From positions 186,001-250,000 of the forward strand of contig NZ_MTSD02000004.1 in NCBI RefSeq assembly GCF_001995095.2: 64,000 nt of DNA. The letters are read 5' to 3'. Below the pieces are notes generated by a model that did no database searches, had not been told where the DNA came from, and was given only the letters and a program-made list of their open reading frames with translations. The stretch is from Oceanospirillum linum (lineage in GTDB: Bacteria; Pseudomonadota; Gammaproteobacteria; Pseudomonadales; Halomonadaceae). Positions 8,854-17,847 of this stretch are shown in pieces (the first letter of the stretch is position 1; every line of letters starts with the position of its first letter). The position numbers and the translations under genes are program-made.

Positions 8854-9186
8854 CTATGACGTGGGGCAATACATCTGATGCAGAGTTCGGATAACTGTAC
8901 TCGCGCGATCACCGTTAAGCGAATAGTAGATAGTTTGAGATTCACGACGGGTTTTGACCAGCTCGTCGCGGCGTAGAACTGCCAGGTGCTGTGAAAGTGC
9001 AGACTGACTCAGGTCTAATGATTCGTTAAGCTCACTGACGGATAACTCTTTGCCATCCAGGTAGCACAAAATCATTAGACGGTTTTCGTTGGCCAGTGCT
9101 TTTAACAGTGCGGTAGCTTCCTTGGCATTATCACGCATTGCCACTAGATCAACGTTTTCTTGGACTGATTCCTCGAAAATTGCCAT
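8854..9186 (-). CDS. ArsR-family regulator of the SqrR/BigR/HlyU group
   Basis: This 110-aa winged-helix protein has the ArsR core with recognition helix LSQSALSQHLAVLRRDELV and the wing RRESQTIYYSL. Two cysteines, Cys41 in RLMILCYL and Cys107 in the terminal MYCPTS, are in the positions used by SqrR, BigR, YgaV and HlyU to sense persulfide or oxidants through a disulfide or tetrasulfide link. The sequence is closest by eye to Vibrio HlyU. Members of this group usually repress sulfide-handling or toxin genes; no such target lies alongside, so its regulon is unknown. The AT-rich run at 9205-9240 is its likely promoter and autoregulatory site. Confidence 0.88.
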   Translation of the reverse strand: MAIFEESVQENVDLVAMRDNAKEATALLKALANENRLMILCYLDGKELSVSELNESLDLSQSALSQHLAVLRRDELVKTRRESQTIYYSLNGDRASTVIRTLHQMYCPTS

Positions 9187-9335
9187 CGTTTATAACTCGC
9201 TAGAACTAATTTAGTTGTAATTAATATTAGTATATTTTACGGAGATCAACAAAAAAACAGTTTCATTACCGTAATAAGAATGATTATAAAGGGAGTTACA
9301 TCAGCATGAAAGCAAACTGATAATTATATATTCGA

Positions 9336-9538
9336 TTGTCAACACTACGCGGTGTGGCCTTTAGTATTAGAAGTGGCTTATGGTTTCTTTGTCGACAGTT
9401 AACAAAATTCACGAATGGTGCCTACAGCCATCAGCCTATATTTTATAGGCTTCTCAGCGGGATGCACCTTTTGTCTTAGTTTCAAGAGGGACTTTATCCA
9501 TTAAAGTTGTCGACGATTTAAAGGAGTTTTGTCGACAA
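9336..9538. promoter_or_regulatory. Cluster of TTGTCGACAA-like boxes upstream of prpE
   Basis: The 426-base spacer before prpE carries TTGTCGACAG at 9389-9398, TTGTCGACGA at 9507-9516 and TTGTCGACAA at 9529-9538, plus a weaker TTGTCAACAC at 9336-9345. The last two are 22 bases apart, about two helical turns. The palindromic TTGTCGACAA fits the TNGTnnnACNA pattern of FadR-subfamily GntR operators, which are common on acyl-CoA and propionate genes. A separate 8-bp hairpin (AGCCTATA/TATAGGCT) lies at 9433-9451. The regulator gene is not in the window. Confidence 0.6.
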
Positions 9539-9612
9539 TTGCCAAATCCCTCAAATGTCGATGACTAAGCTCATACAACTCACCTATAACAACTAAAAAG
9601 AGGTCTTGCCAC

Positions 9613-11517
9613 ATGACCTATCAGGCACAATACGAAAAATCGATACAACAACCTGAACTGTTCTGGGCGGAAAAAGCCGCCGATATCCCTTGGTACACCA
9701 AACCAAGCCAAATTCTTGGTAAAGATGAGTTTGGCACGGACCGCTGGTTCATTGATGGTGAACTCAATACTTGCTATGCGGCCGTTGACTACCATGTTGA
9801 GAATGGCCGTGGTGATCAGATTGCGGTTTATTATGATTCACCCGTGACCGGTGTTAAAAAATCGATCACCTATAAAGAGCTGCAGACTGAGATTGCAACG
9901 TTTGCAGGTGGCCTTGCAGCCAAGGGCGTTGGCAAAGGTGATCGGGTGATTATCTATATGCCAATGGTTTCGGAAGCATTGGTCGCGATGCTGGCGTGTG
10001 CTCGCCTGGGCGCTGTCCATTCTGTTGTATTTGGTGGCTTTGCACCCCACGAGCTGGCCGTTCGTATTGATGACGCTAAACCTAAGGCGATTATTTCAGC
10101 CTCATGCGGTATCGAGATCCAAAAGGTTATTCCTTATAAGGCGATGCTGGATAAGGCTATTGAACTGGCTGAGCATAAACCTGATTTCTGTGTATTGCTG
10201 CAGCGCCCGCAGGAAAAAGCAGAGCTGATTGAGGGGCGGGATTACGACTGGCAGTCTCTGGTTGCCGGCGCGGAGCCCGTGGACTGTGTTTCGGTTAAGG
10301 CTACGGATCCTCTCTATATTCTGTACACCTCGGGCACAACGGGTAAGCCAAAAGGGGTTGTTCGTGATAATGGTGGTCATGCTGTTGCACTGAAATACAG
10401 TATGAAAGCGATTTACGATATGAACCCTGGTGAAGTCTTTATGGCTGCGTCCGATGTGGGCTGGGTTGTGGGTCACTCCTATATTGTTTATGCACCGCTA
10501 CTGGCAGGCTGCACTACGGTTGTTTACGAGGGTAAACCGGTTCGCACGCCGGATTGTGGTGCTTTCTGGCGATTGATTGAAGAGTATAAGATTAAGGCCT
10601 TCTTCACAGCTCCGACGGCTTTTCGTGCGGTTAAGAAAGAAGACCCGGACGGGCTACTGCTGAAAAACTACGATATCTCATCGATGAAAAATCTTTTCCT
10701 GGCCGGGGAGCGTCTCGACCCGCCTACGTTCCACTGGTTGCAGGAGTTGGTTGGTGTGCCTGTGGTTGACCACTGGTGGCAGACAGAAACCGGTTGGGCC
10801 ATCGCGTCCAACCAGATGGGTATTGAGCCTCGCCCTGCTAAAGCCGGGTCGGCTACTGTGCCAACCCCTGGCTTTGATGTTCAGATTCTGGACAACAAAG
10901 GCAACCAGATGCCCGCAGGAGAGCAGGGTAGTGTCTGTATTAAACTACCCATGCCGCCGGGTTGCTTAGCAACGGTTTATGGCGATCCTCAGCGTTTCCA
11001 GAGTTCTTACCTGAGCACTTTTGATGGCTATTATCTGACCGGTGATGGCGGTTATATTGATGAGGACGGTTATGTCTTTATCATGGGGCGTACGGATGAT
11101 GTGATCAATGTTGCAGGTCACCGTCTTTCAACAGGCGAGATGGAAGAAATTATTGCCTCCCATGATGGTGTTGCTGAATGTACTGTGATTGGTATCAATG
11201 ATGAGCTTAAAGGCCAGTTACCGGTCGGCCTGGTGATCACTAAAGATGGTTATGAGGGTGACGATGCAACATTAGAAGCGGAGCTGGCAGCCCTGGTGCG
11301 CAAGGAAATTGGTGCTATTGCCTGCTACAAGCAGACTATCGTTGTTGACCGGTTGCCTAAGACGCGTTCCGGTAAGATTCTGCGAGGCATTTTGCGCTCT
11401 ATTGCCGATGGTAAGAGCTATCAGGTACCTTCAACGATTGATGACCCGGCAAGTCTGCCGGAGATTGAATCTGTCATGGCAGATCACAATATTGGCGTTG
11501 CAGGGAAAGCTGTCTGA
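9613..11517 (+). CDS. prpE: Propionyl-CoA synthetase PrpE
   Basis: PrpE activates propionate with ATP and CoA to propionyl-CoA through an acyl-adenylate; it is an ANL-superfamily enzyme related to acetyl-CoA synthetase. The 634-aa length fits PrpE, shorter than Acs. Visible signatures are YILYTSGTTGKPKG (P-loop), the WWQTETGWA motif, and the C-terminal KTRSGKILRGILR in which Lys588 is the catalytic lysine that Pat-type enzymes acylate. SASCGIE and ASDVGWVVGHSYI resemble PrpE rather than Acs. It is monocistronic, with no prpBCD beside it. Control by the TTGTCGACAA boxes is likely. Pat and HDAC-like genes at 24-27 kb may act on Lys588 (inference). Confidence 0.92.
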   Translation: MTYQAQYEKSIQQPELFWAEKAADIPWYTKPSQILGKDEFGTDRWFIDGELNTCYAAVDYHVENGRGDQIAVYYDSPVTGVKKSITYKELQTEIATFAGGLAAKGVGKGDRVIIYMPMVSEALVAMLACARLGAVHSVVFGGFAPHELAVRIDDAKPKAIISASCGIEIQKVIPYKAMLDKAIELAEHKPDFCVLLQRPQEKAELIEGRDYDWQSLVAGAEPVDCVSVKATDPLYILYTSGTTGKPKGVVRDNGGHAVALKYSMKAIYDMNPGEVFMAASDVGWVVGHSYIVYAPLLAGCTTVVYEGKPVRTPDCGAFWRLIEEYKIKAFFTAPTAFRAVKKEDPDGLLLKNYDISSMKNLFLAGERLDPPTFHWLQELVGVPVVDHWWQTETGWAIASNQMGIEPRPAKAGSATVPTPGFDVQILDNKGNQMPAGEQGSVCIKLPMPPGCLATVYGDPQRFQSSYLSTFDGYYLTGDGGYIDEDGYVFIMGRTDDVINVAGHRLSTGEMEEIIASHDGVAECTVIGINDELKGQLPVGLVITKDGYEGDDATLEAELAALVRKEIGAIACYKQTIVVDRLPKTRSGKILRGILRSIADGKSYQVPSTIDDPASLPEIESVMADHNIGVAGKAV

Positions 11518-11553
11518 CTTCCCTACGCCTGCGTTGATGTTTAATCAGAAAAG

Positions 11554-11575
11554 CCGATCTTAGTGATCGGTTTTT
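11554..11575 (+). terminator. Terminator after prpE
   Basis: CCGATC at 11554-11559 and GATCGG at 11565-11570 form a short stem followed by TTTTTCTG. It separates prpE from the glutathione reductase gene. Confidence 0.7.
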
Positions 11576-11643
11576 CTGTTTCTGGAGGTAGAGGAGTGCT
11601 GTGATACACTTGCTACAAATCCAAACAATTAGGGATAGTTAAT

Positions 11644-13005
11644 ATGAGTCAGTTTGATTTCGATCTTTTTGTGATCGGTGCCGGTTCCGGTGGTGTACGT
11701 GCCGCGCGAACCGCAGCTGCTTTAGGCAAGAAGGTAGCGGTAGCAGAAGGCCGTTTTCTGGGGGGCACCTGTGTCAATATCGGTTGTGTTCCTAAAAAAC
11801 TGTTTTCCTATGGCTCTCATTTTCATGAAGAGTTCGCCCAGGCTGCAGGTTTTGGCTGGAGTGTCAGCCACTCAGATTTTGATTGGCCAACACTACGTGA
11901 TAACAAAACGAAAGAGATTGAACGTCTTAATGGTGTCTATCATAACCTGTTGGTGAATTCAGGTGTTCGTCTGATTGAAGGTTACGCCCATTTTGAAAGT
12001 GCCCATGAGGTTAGTGTTAACGGCACAACGTATTCAGCAGAAAAGATCTTAATTGCCACTGGCAGCGAGCCGTTTATGCCTGAGTTCCCCGGCAATGAAT
12101 ATGCGGTTAGTTCTGATGCCGTCTTCTATCTGGACGAGTTCCCTAAACGGGCGCTGGTACTGGGCGGTGGCTACATTGCGGTTGAGTTTGCAGGGATTTT
12201 CCACGGACTTGGTGCTGAAAGCCATCTGGTCTACCGGGGAGATCAGCCTCTGAAAGGTTTTGATGAAGAGGTTCGCCAGTTTGCATCGGAAGAGATGCAG
12301 AAGAAAGGGGTTCAGTTCCACCTGAATACCAATATTGCGTCTGTTGAGAAGCAGGCATCCGGCTTATTGGTTACCCTGACCGACGGCGAGACGCTTGAGG
12401 TCGATCTTGTGCTCTGTGCCACGGGTCGGGTGCCTAAGACAGAAGGCCTGGAGCTGGATGCAGCTGGTATTAAACAAGGGAAAGGTGGCAAGGTTTTAGT
12501 GAACGATGAATTTCAGACCTCGGCACCTTCTGTCTTTGCATTAGGGGATGTTATCAATCGTATGCAGTTAACGCCTGTGGCACTGGCTGAAGCGATGGTG
12601 TTTGTGAATAATCAGTTTCAGCCGGATCTTCCGGCGAAACAGATGGATTATACGAATATCCCAACTGCAGTGTTCTGTCACCCGAATATTGCTACGGTAG
12701 GTATGTCGGAAGAGGAAGCGCGGGAGGCGTTTGACAGGATTGAGGTCTACAGTGCAGGTTTCCGGCCCATGAAGCATACCTTATCCGGCTCAGATGAGCG
12801 TCACCTGATGAAACTGGTCGTGGATGCGGATTCCCGTAAGGTTGTCGGGGCCCATATGGTGGGTACAGATGCCGGTGAAGTGATGCAGGGTATTGCGGTG
12901 GCGATTAAGGCTGGTGCAACTAAAGAGATATTTGACAGTACTGTAGGGATTCACCCAACGGGTGCGGAAGAGTTCGTGACCATGCGGACCGTTAGCCGAA
13001 ACTAA
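11644..13005 (+). CDS. gor: Glutathione-disulfide reductase
   Basis: This 453-aa flavoprotein reduces glutathione disulfide with NADPH and keeps the cytosolic thiol pool reduced. It shows the FAD-binding GAGSGGVRAAR at residue 12, the redox disulfide Cys43-Cys48 in GGTCVNIGCVPKK, a second Rossmann motif GGGYIAVEFAG, and the C-terminal HPTGAEEFVTMR with the acid-base His-Glu pair contributed to the partner subunit. In the NADPH-recognition loop VYRGDQPLKGFD one Arg is kept and the second position, Arg in E. coli Gor, is Lys, a conservative change that should still bind the phosphate. Single gene between two terminators. Confidence 0.95.
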   Translation: MSQFDFDLFVIGAGSGGVRAARTAAALGKKVAVAEGRFLGGTCVNIGCVPKKLFSYGSHFHEEFAQAAGFGWSVSHSDFDWPTLRDNKTKEIERLNGVYHNLLVNSGVRLIEGYAHFESAHEVSVNGTTYSAEKILIATGSEPFMPEFPGNEYAVSSDAVFYLDEFPKRALVLGGGYIAVEFAGIFHGLGAESHLVYRGDQPLKGFDEEVRQFASEEMQKKGVQFHLNTNIASVEKQASGLLVTLTDGETLEVDLVLCATGRVPKTEGLELDAAGIKQGKGGKVLVNDEFQTSAPSVFALGDVINRMQLTPVALAEAMVFVNNQFQPDLPAKQMDYTNIPTAVFCHPNIATVGMSEEEAREAFDRIEVYSAGFRPMKHTLSGSDERHLMKLVVDADSRKVVGAHMVGTDAGEVMQGIAVAIKAGATKEIFDSTVGIHPTGAEEFVTMRTVSRN

Positions 13006-13035
13006 TTCCGGCGTTGTATCGAAACCATCCCGACG

Positions 13036-13081
13036 AAAAAGGCTCCCTCCGCTATGTATTATAAAGCGGAGGGAGCCTTTT
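13036..13081. terminator. Bidirectional terminator between gor and SCP2 gene
   Basis: A 13-bp perfect stem (GGCTCCCTCCGCT at 13041-13053 with AGCGGAGGGAGCC at 13065-13077) has A5 on its left and T4 on its right. It can stop transcripts from both convergent genes. Confidence 0.85.
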
Positions 13082-13127
13082 CAGATTAGCACCCGTGTAG
13101 GGTTAATCCGTATGCTGGCTTCAGCGA

Positions 13128-13442
13128 TCAGATCGCGAACAGCGAGTTGAGCTTTGTTGCCAGCATCATATTACCCTGAGCCTTGATTTTGCCGGTCATG
13201 AAAGCAGTCATACCGTTAACACTGCCACTGAGAACACCCTTCAGTGTCTCCTGGTCCATGATTAGGGTTACCGATGGATCATCGTGTTCGCCGGTGCCAA
13301 CATTACACTCACCGTCTTTTATTTCGATGAAATACTCACCACCATCTTTAATATCAAACTGAAATACTTCATCCATACCCTGAGCGGCCTCAGGCTTAAA
13401 ACCTTGCTTCAGATTCTCGATCACTTTGCCAATATCGGTCAT
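13128..13442 (-). CDS. SCP2 sterol-binding-like domain protein
   Basis: The 104-aa protein consists of a single SCP2 domain, with the characteristic DPSVTLIMDQETLKGVLSG and AFMTGKIKAQGNMMLATKL segments. SCP2 folds form a hydrophobic tunnel for fatty acyl or other lipid ligands; stand-alone bacterial forms are poorly characterised but often lie near fatty-acid oxidation genes. No signal peptide is present, so it is cytosolic. A perfect PsrA-type palindrome lies 67 bases upstream of the start, which suggests induction by long-chain acyl-CoA. The exact ligand is unknown. Confidence 0.85.
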   Translation of the reverse strand: MTDIGKVIENLKQGFKPEAAQGMDEVFQFDIKDGGEYFIEIKDGECNVGTGEHDDPSVTLIMDQETLKGVLSGSVNGMTAFMTGKIKAQGNMMLATKLNSLFAI

Positions 13443-13508
13443 AGCGCTTACCTTTTATGATTTCTTATCGTTTTGGTCGGCTTGCGACCATCTGTAAGAA
13501 GAGCATAT

Positions 13509-13526
13509 TTCAAACGTGTGTTTGAA
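13509..13526. promoter_or_regulatory. PsrA-type operator (perfect palindrome)
   Basis: TTCAAACGTGTGTTTGAA at 13509-13526 is a 7-4-7 perfect inverted repeat matching the known PsrA consensus (G/C)AAAC-N(2-4)-GTTT(G/C). PsrA is a TetR-family regulator released by long-chain fatty acids. The site lies between the divergent SCP2 and sohB genes and could control either one. Binding is inferred. Confidence 0.7.
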
Positions 13527-13621
13527 TCAACCCTGTTAACCGGAATATTGGCAGGAAAGAATACACAGTCAGAAACGCATCCTGTATGCTTGCCGGCGTA
13601 TTAAAAGAGGTGGGGTAATCC

Positions 13622-14686
13622 GTGTACGAATTTTTTTCCGAGTATGGTTTGTTCTTCGCTAAGACAGTGACATTAGCGATTATTTTTATCGGTTCTATTC
13701 TCCTTGTGGTTGTTGCCGCTGCTCAGGGTAAGCGGAAACCGGGGGAGGGTGAATTTGAGATTGAGCACCTGAACGAGAAGCTTTCTGAAACAACAAAAGC
13801 GGTTAAAGAAGCTGTTTATGACAAACACGCTTTTGAACACGAGCTGAAAGCTGAAAAAAAGGCGGAGAAAGCGAGAAAAAAAGCAGCTAAGACCAAGAAA
13901 GATGAGCCGGAATCTGAAGATGCCCGCAAGCGGGTTTTTGTTCTGGATTTTGACGGTGATATCCGGGCTTCTGACGTTGACTCATTACGGGAAACGATCA
14001 GTGCCGTACTGACCATTGCACGACCGGAGATTGATGAGGTTGTTGTCAAGCTGGAAAGCGGCGGTGGTATGGTTCACAGCTACGGTTTTGCGGCCTCACA
14101 ACTGAAGCGCATCACCAATAAGAATATTGATCTGACGGTTTGTGTTGATGCCGTGGCGGCCAGCGGTGGCTATATGATGGCCTGCACAGCGAAAAAGATT
14201 TTGGCTGCACCGTTTTCTATTATTGGATCTATTGGCGTTGTTGCGCAAATTCCTAATTTTAATAAATTGCTGAAAAAGCATGATATCGATTATGAAGTCC
14301 TGACTGCCGGTGAATATAAGCGCACCATGACAGTATTTGGTGAAAATACCGAGGAAGGACGGCAGAAGTTTGTTCAGGACCTTGAAGAAACTCACGTCTT
14401 ATTCAAAGACTTTATCCATGAGCAGCGCCCGGGCCTGGATCTCAGTAAAGTTGCGAATGGCGATGTTTGGTATGGTAAGCAGGCTCTGGAACTGGGCTTG
14501 GTTGATGGCTTGAAAACCAGTGATGAGTATCTGCTGGAGAGTTGTGACGATGCCGATGTTTATGAGGTAAGTTACGAAATTAAAACCGGACTGGTGGATC
14601 GCCTGGGTGAAATGGTCTCCCTTAGTCTGAGTAAAACTGCAGATCGTTTTCTGACCCGTGCGCGCAAAACAGAGATCGAACGTTAA
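13622..14686 (+). CDS. sohB: Inner membrane peptidase SohB (S49 family)
   Basis: SohB is a membrane-anchored serine protease related to signal peptide peptidase SppA; it is thought to degrade leftover signal peptides or periplasmic proteins. The 354-aa protein has one N-terminal membrane segment (about residues 10-32), a highly charged Lys/Glu linker (about 75-100) and the S49 catalytic domain. Nucleophile Ser181 lies in VAASGGYMMA and the general base Lys233 in TAGEYKRTM, with the 52-residue spacing usual for the family. The start is GTG at 13622 preceded by a GAGGTGGGG stretch. Strong terminator downstream. Confidence 0.93.
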   Translation: MYEFFSEYGLFFAKTVTLAIIFIGSILLVVVAAAQGKRKPGEGEFEIEHLNEKLSETTKAVKEAVYDKHAFEHELKAEKKAEKARKKAAKTKKDEPESEDARKRVFVLDFDGDIRASDVDSLRETISAVLTIARPEIDEVVVKLESGGGMVHSYGFAASQLKRITNKNIDLTVCVDAVAASGGYMMACTAKKILAAPFSIIGSIGVVAQIPNFNKLLKKHDIDYEVLTAGEYKRTMTVFGENTEEGRQKFVQDLEETHVLFKDFIHEQRPGLDLSKVANGDVWYGKQALELGLVDGLKTSDEYLLESCDDADVYEVSYEIKTGLVDRLGEMVSLSLSKTADRFLTRARKTEIER

Positions 14687-14718
14687 GCGCCAGGGCAGGG
14701 CTAGTGGACTAGCATCGC

Positions 14719-14756
14719 AGCGGCGGTAAAGCATAGCTTACCGCCGCTTTTTGTTT
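14719..14756 (+). terminator. Terminator after sohB
   Basis: AGCGGCGGTAA at 14719-14729 pairs with TTACCGCCGCT at 14738-14748, followed by a T-rich tract. It lies between sohB and the convergent rhodanese gene. Confidence 0.85.
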
Positions 14757-14767
14757 TATAAGCCTGT

Positions 14768-15151
14768 TTATTCGTTCCATTCGGCCGGATCTTTGGTTTG
14801 CTCGAAGCCAGCCTCTGACCACGCGGCAAAACCTCCAAGCATATTCGTAACCCGAGTAAAGCCCATATCCTGCAGTGTTTTGGTGGCTAATGCACCCCGG
14901 CCACCCGCTTGGCAATAAACAAGGATCTCCTGATCTTTATCCTGTAGTTTCGGATGGGCATCAACCCTGAACTCCAGAACCCCACGGGGTACATCGATAG
15001 CTGAAGGCAGGTGAGCTTGCATAAACTCCTGTGGCTCGCGCACATCCAGCGCCAGCGCACCCTGTTGTAGCTTTTCAGAAGCCTCCTGAATGGAGCACTC
15101 ATTAATCTCCGCTTTGGCAGCTGTTACAAAATCCTGTGTGGTTAATGCCAT
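14768..15151 (-). CDS. Rhodanese-like sulfurtransferase
   Basis: The 127-aa single-domain rhodanese carries the active-site loop beginning at Cys80 in LVYCQAGGRGALA, plus the entry motif LDVREPQEF and the closing GGFAAWSEAGF. Such proteins carry a persulfide on the Cys and hand sulfur to acceptors such as cyanide or thiols; the true partner is not shown. There is no export signal. AAGAGG precedes the ATG. It is convergent with sohB and does not overlap the ParB-like gene upstream, so it appears monocistronic. Confidence 0.9.
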   Translation of the reverse strand: MALTTQDFVTAAKAEINECSIQEASEKLQQGALALDVREPQEFMQAHLPSAIDVPRGVLEFRVDAHPKLQDKDQEILVYCQAGGRGALATKTLQDMGFTRVTNMLGGFAAWSEAGFEQTKDPAEWNE

Positions 15152-15271
15152 GATGACCTCTTGTATTGACGGGTGACAAAATGTTACATCTCAGGCTTTA
15201 GCAAAGGCTGAGGTTAAAACTGCCTGCCTAGTATGCCTTTTATTATTAAGACTTGTCTAATTAAAGCGTTG

Positions 15272-16294
15272 CTAACGTTTTATATCATCCAGAAAAGACA
15301 GCCAGAGGTCCTGGAACCCGGTATTAAGATCGGAGTTCTGCAGGTAGCGGCGGAAATGCTGTTCGACTTCAGAAAAACTCATGTCAAGGTTTTCAATGCC
15401 TTTTAGGGCGTTGAGTGGGGACATTCTGAGTTGCTGCTGTAGCTGAAGTTGCTGGTTAAGGGGGGTATCCGGCTTAGCGGCCGGTTTTTTCGCGGTTGTG
15501 GTAGCTTCCTGCGGCATTCCGGTGTTTTCGAAAGCCTGGTTTTCTACGGTAACGGGTTTCTGTGGACTCGCGGTGACGGAGTCCTGCAACTGCTGCCGCT
15601 TTTGCTCAATCCGACTGCGAAGACCGCCTTCAGCGCCAGATTTTGTGACATCCGACATCAGCTGTTGTGCTTCGTCCGGTGCTGTCTGATAGAGCTTTGA
15701 TAAGCTATTTAAGGTATTGATATCTTTGACTGCATGTTGGTCAGCAAAAACCTGAACAACATCCGGCGTCTTTAGGAGTGAAAGGCGTTTGGATAACCAG
15801 CTGGGAGAACGGCCTAAAGCCTGGGCGACCGCCTTTTTATTTCCGGAAACATCAACCAGCCGTTGTAAGGCCCGAGCTTCCTCCAGAGGTGCAATATCTT
15901 CTCGTTGATTGTTTTCTATAATCTGTAAAGCCAATACGGTACTGTCAGATTCCGGCCGGATGATAGCGGGAATAGACTCTTTTCCGGCGTAATCATGGGC
16001 CCGCCATCGACGCTCACCCATAATGATTCGGTGGTTACCATTAGCATCTTCTGGCTGAACTACAATCGGTTGCAGCAGGCCATTTTCTTCAATGCTTTGC
16101 GCAAGGTCCAGCAGAGACTCGTCGTCGAAGCTTTTACGGGGTTGGTCGGGGTCTGGTATAACTTTATCAACGGGAAGGTGAATCAGGGGTTGTTGTTTTA
16201 ACTGATCCTGTAATGAAGTTCCCCACTCCTGTGATGGCTGTTCTTCACCGGAACTCCGTTTCGAACCTTTTTCATCCAACAGATTAAAAAGCAT
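15272..16294 (-). CDS. ParB-like partition/nucleoid protein without a ParA partner
   Basis: This 340-aa protein has a ParB N-terminal domain with the CTP-binding box GERRWRAH and the downstream ENNQREDIAPLEEARAL, followed by a KorB/ParB-type helix-turn-helix (KKAVAQALGRSPSWLSKRL) and a Gln-rich C-terminal region. Together these are the features of a CTP-dependent DNA clamp that binds a parS-like site. The open frame extends 42 codons further upstream, but AGAGGG lies just ahead of the ATG at 16294, and the longer form would run almost into the divergent rimO promoter. No parA is adjacent, unlike chromosomal parAB; plasmid-type ParB paralogues and Noc-like proteins are alternatives. Confidence 0.85.
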   Translation of the reverse strand: MLFNLLDEKGSKRSSGEEQPSQEWGTSLQDQLKQQPLIHLPVDKVIPDPDQPRKSFDDESLLDLAQSIEENGLLQPIVVQPEDANGNHRIIMGERRWRAHDYAGKESIPAIIRPESDSTVLALQIIENNQREDIAPLEEARALQRLVDVSGNKKAVAQALGRSPSWLSKRLSLLKTPDVVQVFADQHAVKDINTLNSLSKLYQTAPDEAQQLMSDVTKSGAEGGLRSRIEQKRQQLQDSVTASPQKPVTVENQAFENTGMPQEATTTAKKPAAKPDTPLNQQLQLQQQLRMSPLNALKGIENLDMSFSEVEQHFRRYLQNSDLNTGFQDLWLSFLDDIKR

Positions 16295-16438
16295 CTTGAC
16301 CCTCTGGCTTTTGATTGTTTGCTGTATAGGGCATTTTTTAACGAAAGCCTTTGGATGTAAAGCGCTTACTTTAACTACACCAAAAACCTTCACTGGGGTA
16401 GAATGCGCGGGTTTTGTCATCTGTTTTCGAGGTTCTTA

Positions 16439-17761
16439 ATGTCCACAGAAAATCCTAAAGTTGGTTTTGTCAGTCTGGGTTGCCCAAAAGCACTGGTTGA
16501 CTCTGAGCGTATCCTGACACAGCTGCGTACTGAAGGTTATGAAATCTCTCCATCCTATGAGGGCGCAGGTCTCGTGGTGGTGAACACCTGTGGTTTTATT
16601 GATGCTGCGAAAGCAGAGTCACTGGCAGCTATCGGTGAAGCACTGGAAGAAAATGGCAAGGTAATTGTTACCGGTTGCATGGGTGCGGATGGTGATCAGA
16701 TTCTTGATGCCTATCCTCAGGTGCTGAGTGTTTCCGGGCCGCAGCAATATGAACAAGTTGTTGGAGCTGTTCACGAATATCTGCCACCGAAGAAAGACCA
16801 CGACCCCTTTGTTGATCTGGTTCCGCCCCAGGGTGTAAAACTGACACCCCGTCATTATTCATATCTGAAGATTTCTGAAGGCTGCAATCATCGCTGTACG
16901 TTTTGTATTATTCCGGCGTTACGGGGTGATCTTGACAGTCGTCCTGTGGGTTCGGTGATGGATGAGGCTCAGCGCCTGGTTGATGCAGGTGTTAAGGAGC
17001 TACTGGTTGTTTCTCAGGATACCAGTGCCTACGGCGTTGATCAGAAGTATAAGCTGGGCTTCTGGCAGGGGCGGCCAATGAAGACCCGCCTGAAGGAGCT
17101 GTGTGAGGCGCTCGGTTCTCTGGGGGTTTGGGTGCGCCTGCACTATGTTTATCCTTATCCGAGTGTGGATGCGGTGATCCCTCTGATGGCGGAAGGCGCC
17201 ATTGTGCCGTATCTGGATATTCCGCTGCAGCATGCCCATCCTGAGGTGCTTAAGATGATGAAGCGGCCTGCGGCATCAGAGAAAACCATGGAGCGGATCA
17301 GGAAATGGCGGGAAATCTGCCCTGAAATAGTTATTCGCAGTACTTTTATTGTTGGCTTTCCTGGCGAGACCGAAGCGCACTTTGAGTATTTGTTGGACTT
17401 CCTGCGTGAAGCCCGTCTTGATCGCGTGGGTTGCTTTACTTATTCCCCGGTTGATGGTGCGCCGGCCAATGAGTTGGCAGACCCTGTTCCGGAAGAGGTT
17501 AAAGAAGATCGTCTGGCGCGCTTTATGGAGGTTCAGGCAGAGATCAGTGCTGAAAAGCTACAGGAAAAGATCGGGCAGGAGATGGATATTCTGATCGACC
17601 ATGCGGGCCCTGATGGTGCCATTGGCCGAACTAAGGGAGACGCTCCGGAAATTGATGGTGAAGTGCATCTTCTGGATGTTAGTGGTCTGGAGCCGGGGCA
17701 AGTGGTACGGGGTCGTATCATTGAAGCGGATGATCATGATCTGTGGGCTGAGCTGGTCTGA
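16439..17761 (+). CDS. rimO: Ribosomal protein uS12 methylthiotransferase RimO
   Basis: RimO adds a methylthio group to Asp88 (E. coli numbering) of ribosomal protein S12. The 440-aa enzyme shows the three family parts: an N-terminal UPF0004 domain with Cys ligands ([24 protein letters not shown]), the radical-SAM CxxxCxxC motif in [13 protein letters not shown], and a C-terminal TRAM domain. Similarity to E. coli RimO is high along the whole length. I prefer the ATG at 16439 to the open ATG at 16403, because the protein then begins [17 protein letters not shown] as in relatives. It is divergent from the ParB-like gene. Confidence 0.95.
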   Translation: MSTENPKVGFVSLGCPKALVDSERILTQLRTEGYEISPSYEGAGLVVVNTCGFIDAAKAESLAAIGEALEENGKVIVTGCMGADGDQILDAYPQVLSVSGPQQYEQVVGAVHEYLPPKKDHDPFVDLVPPQGVKLTPRHYSYLKISEGCNHRCTFCIIPALRGDLDSRPVGSVMDEAQRLVDAGVKELLVVSQDTSAYGVDQKYKLGFWQGRPMKTRLKELCEALGSLGVWVRLHYVYPYPSVDAVIPLMAEGAIVPYLDIPLQHAHPEVLKMMKRPAASEKTMERIRKWREICPEIVIRSTFIVGFPGETEAHFEYLLDFLREARLDRVGCFTYSPVDGAPANELADPVPEEVKEDRLARFMEVQAEISAEKLQEKIGQEMDILIDHAGPDGAIGRTKGDAPEIDGEVHLLDVSGLEPGQVVRGRIIEADDHDLWAELV

Positions 17762-17784
17762 ACCTGAGGTCCGGCCTTCCGGTA

Positions 17785-17826
17785 TAAAAAAGGCTTCATC
17801 CTTTGCAGGGATGAAGCCTTTTTTTA
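17785..17826. terminator. Bidirectional terminator after rimO
   Basis: AGGCTTCATCC (17792-17802) and GGATGAAGCCT (17810-17820) form an 11-bp stem flanked by A6 on the left and T6 on the right. It serves rimO and the convergent miniprotein gene. Confidence 0.85.
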
Positions 17827-17847
17827 TCTGTCTATTTTCGGTTGGGG

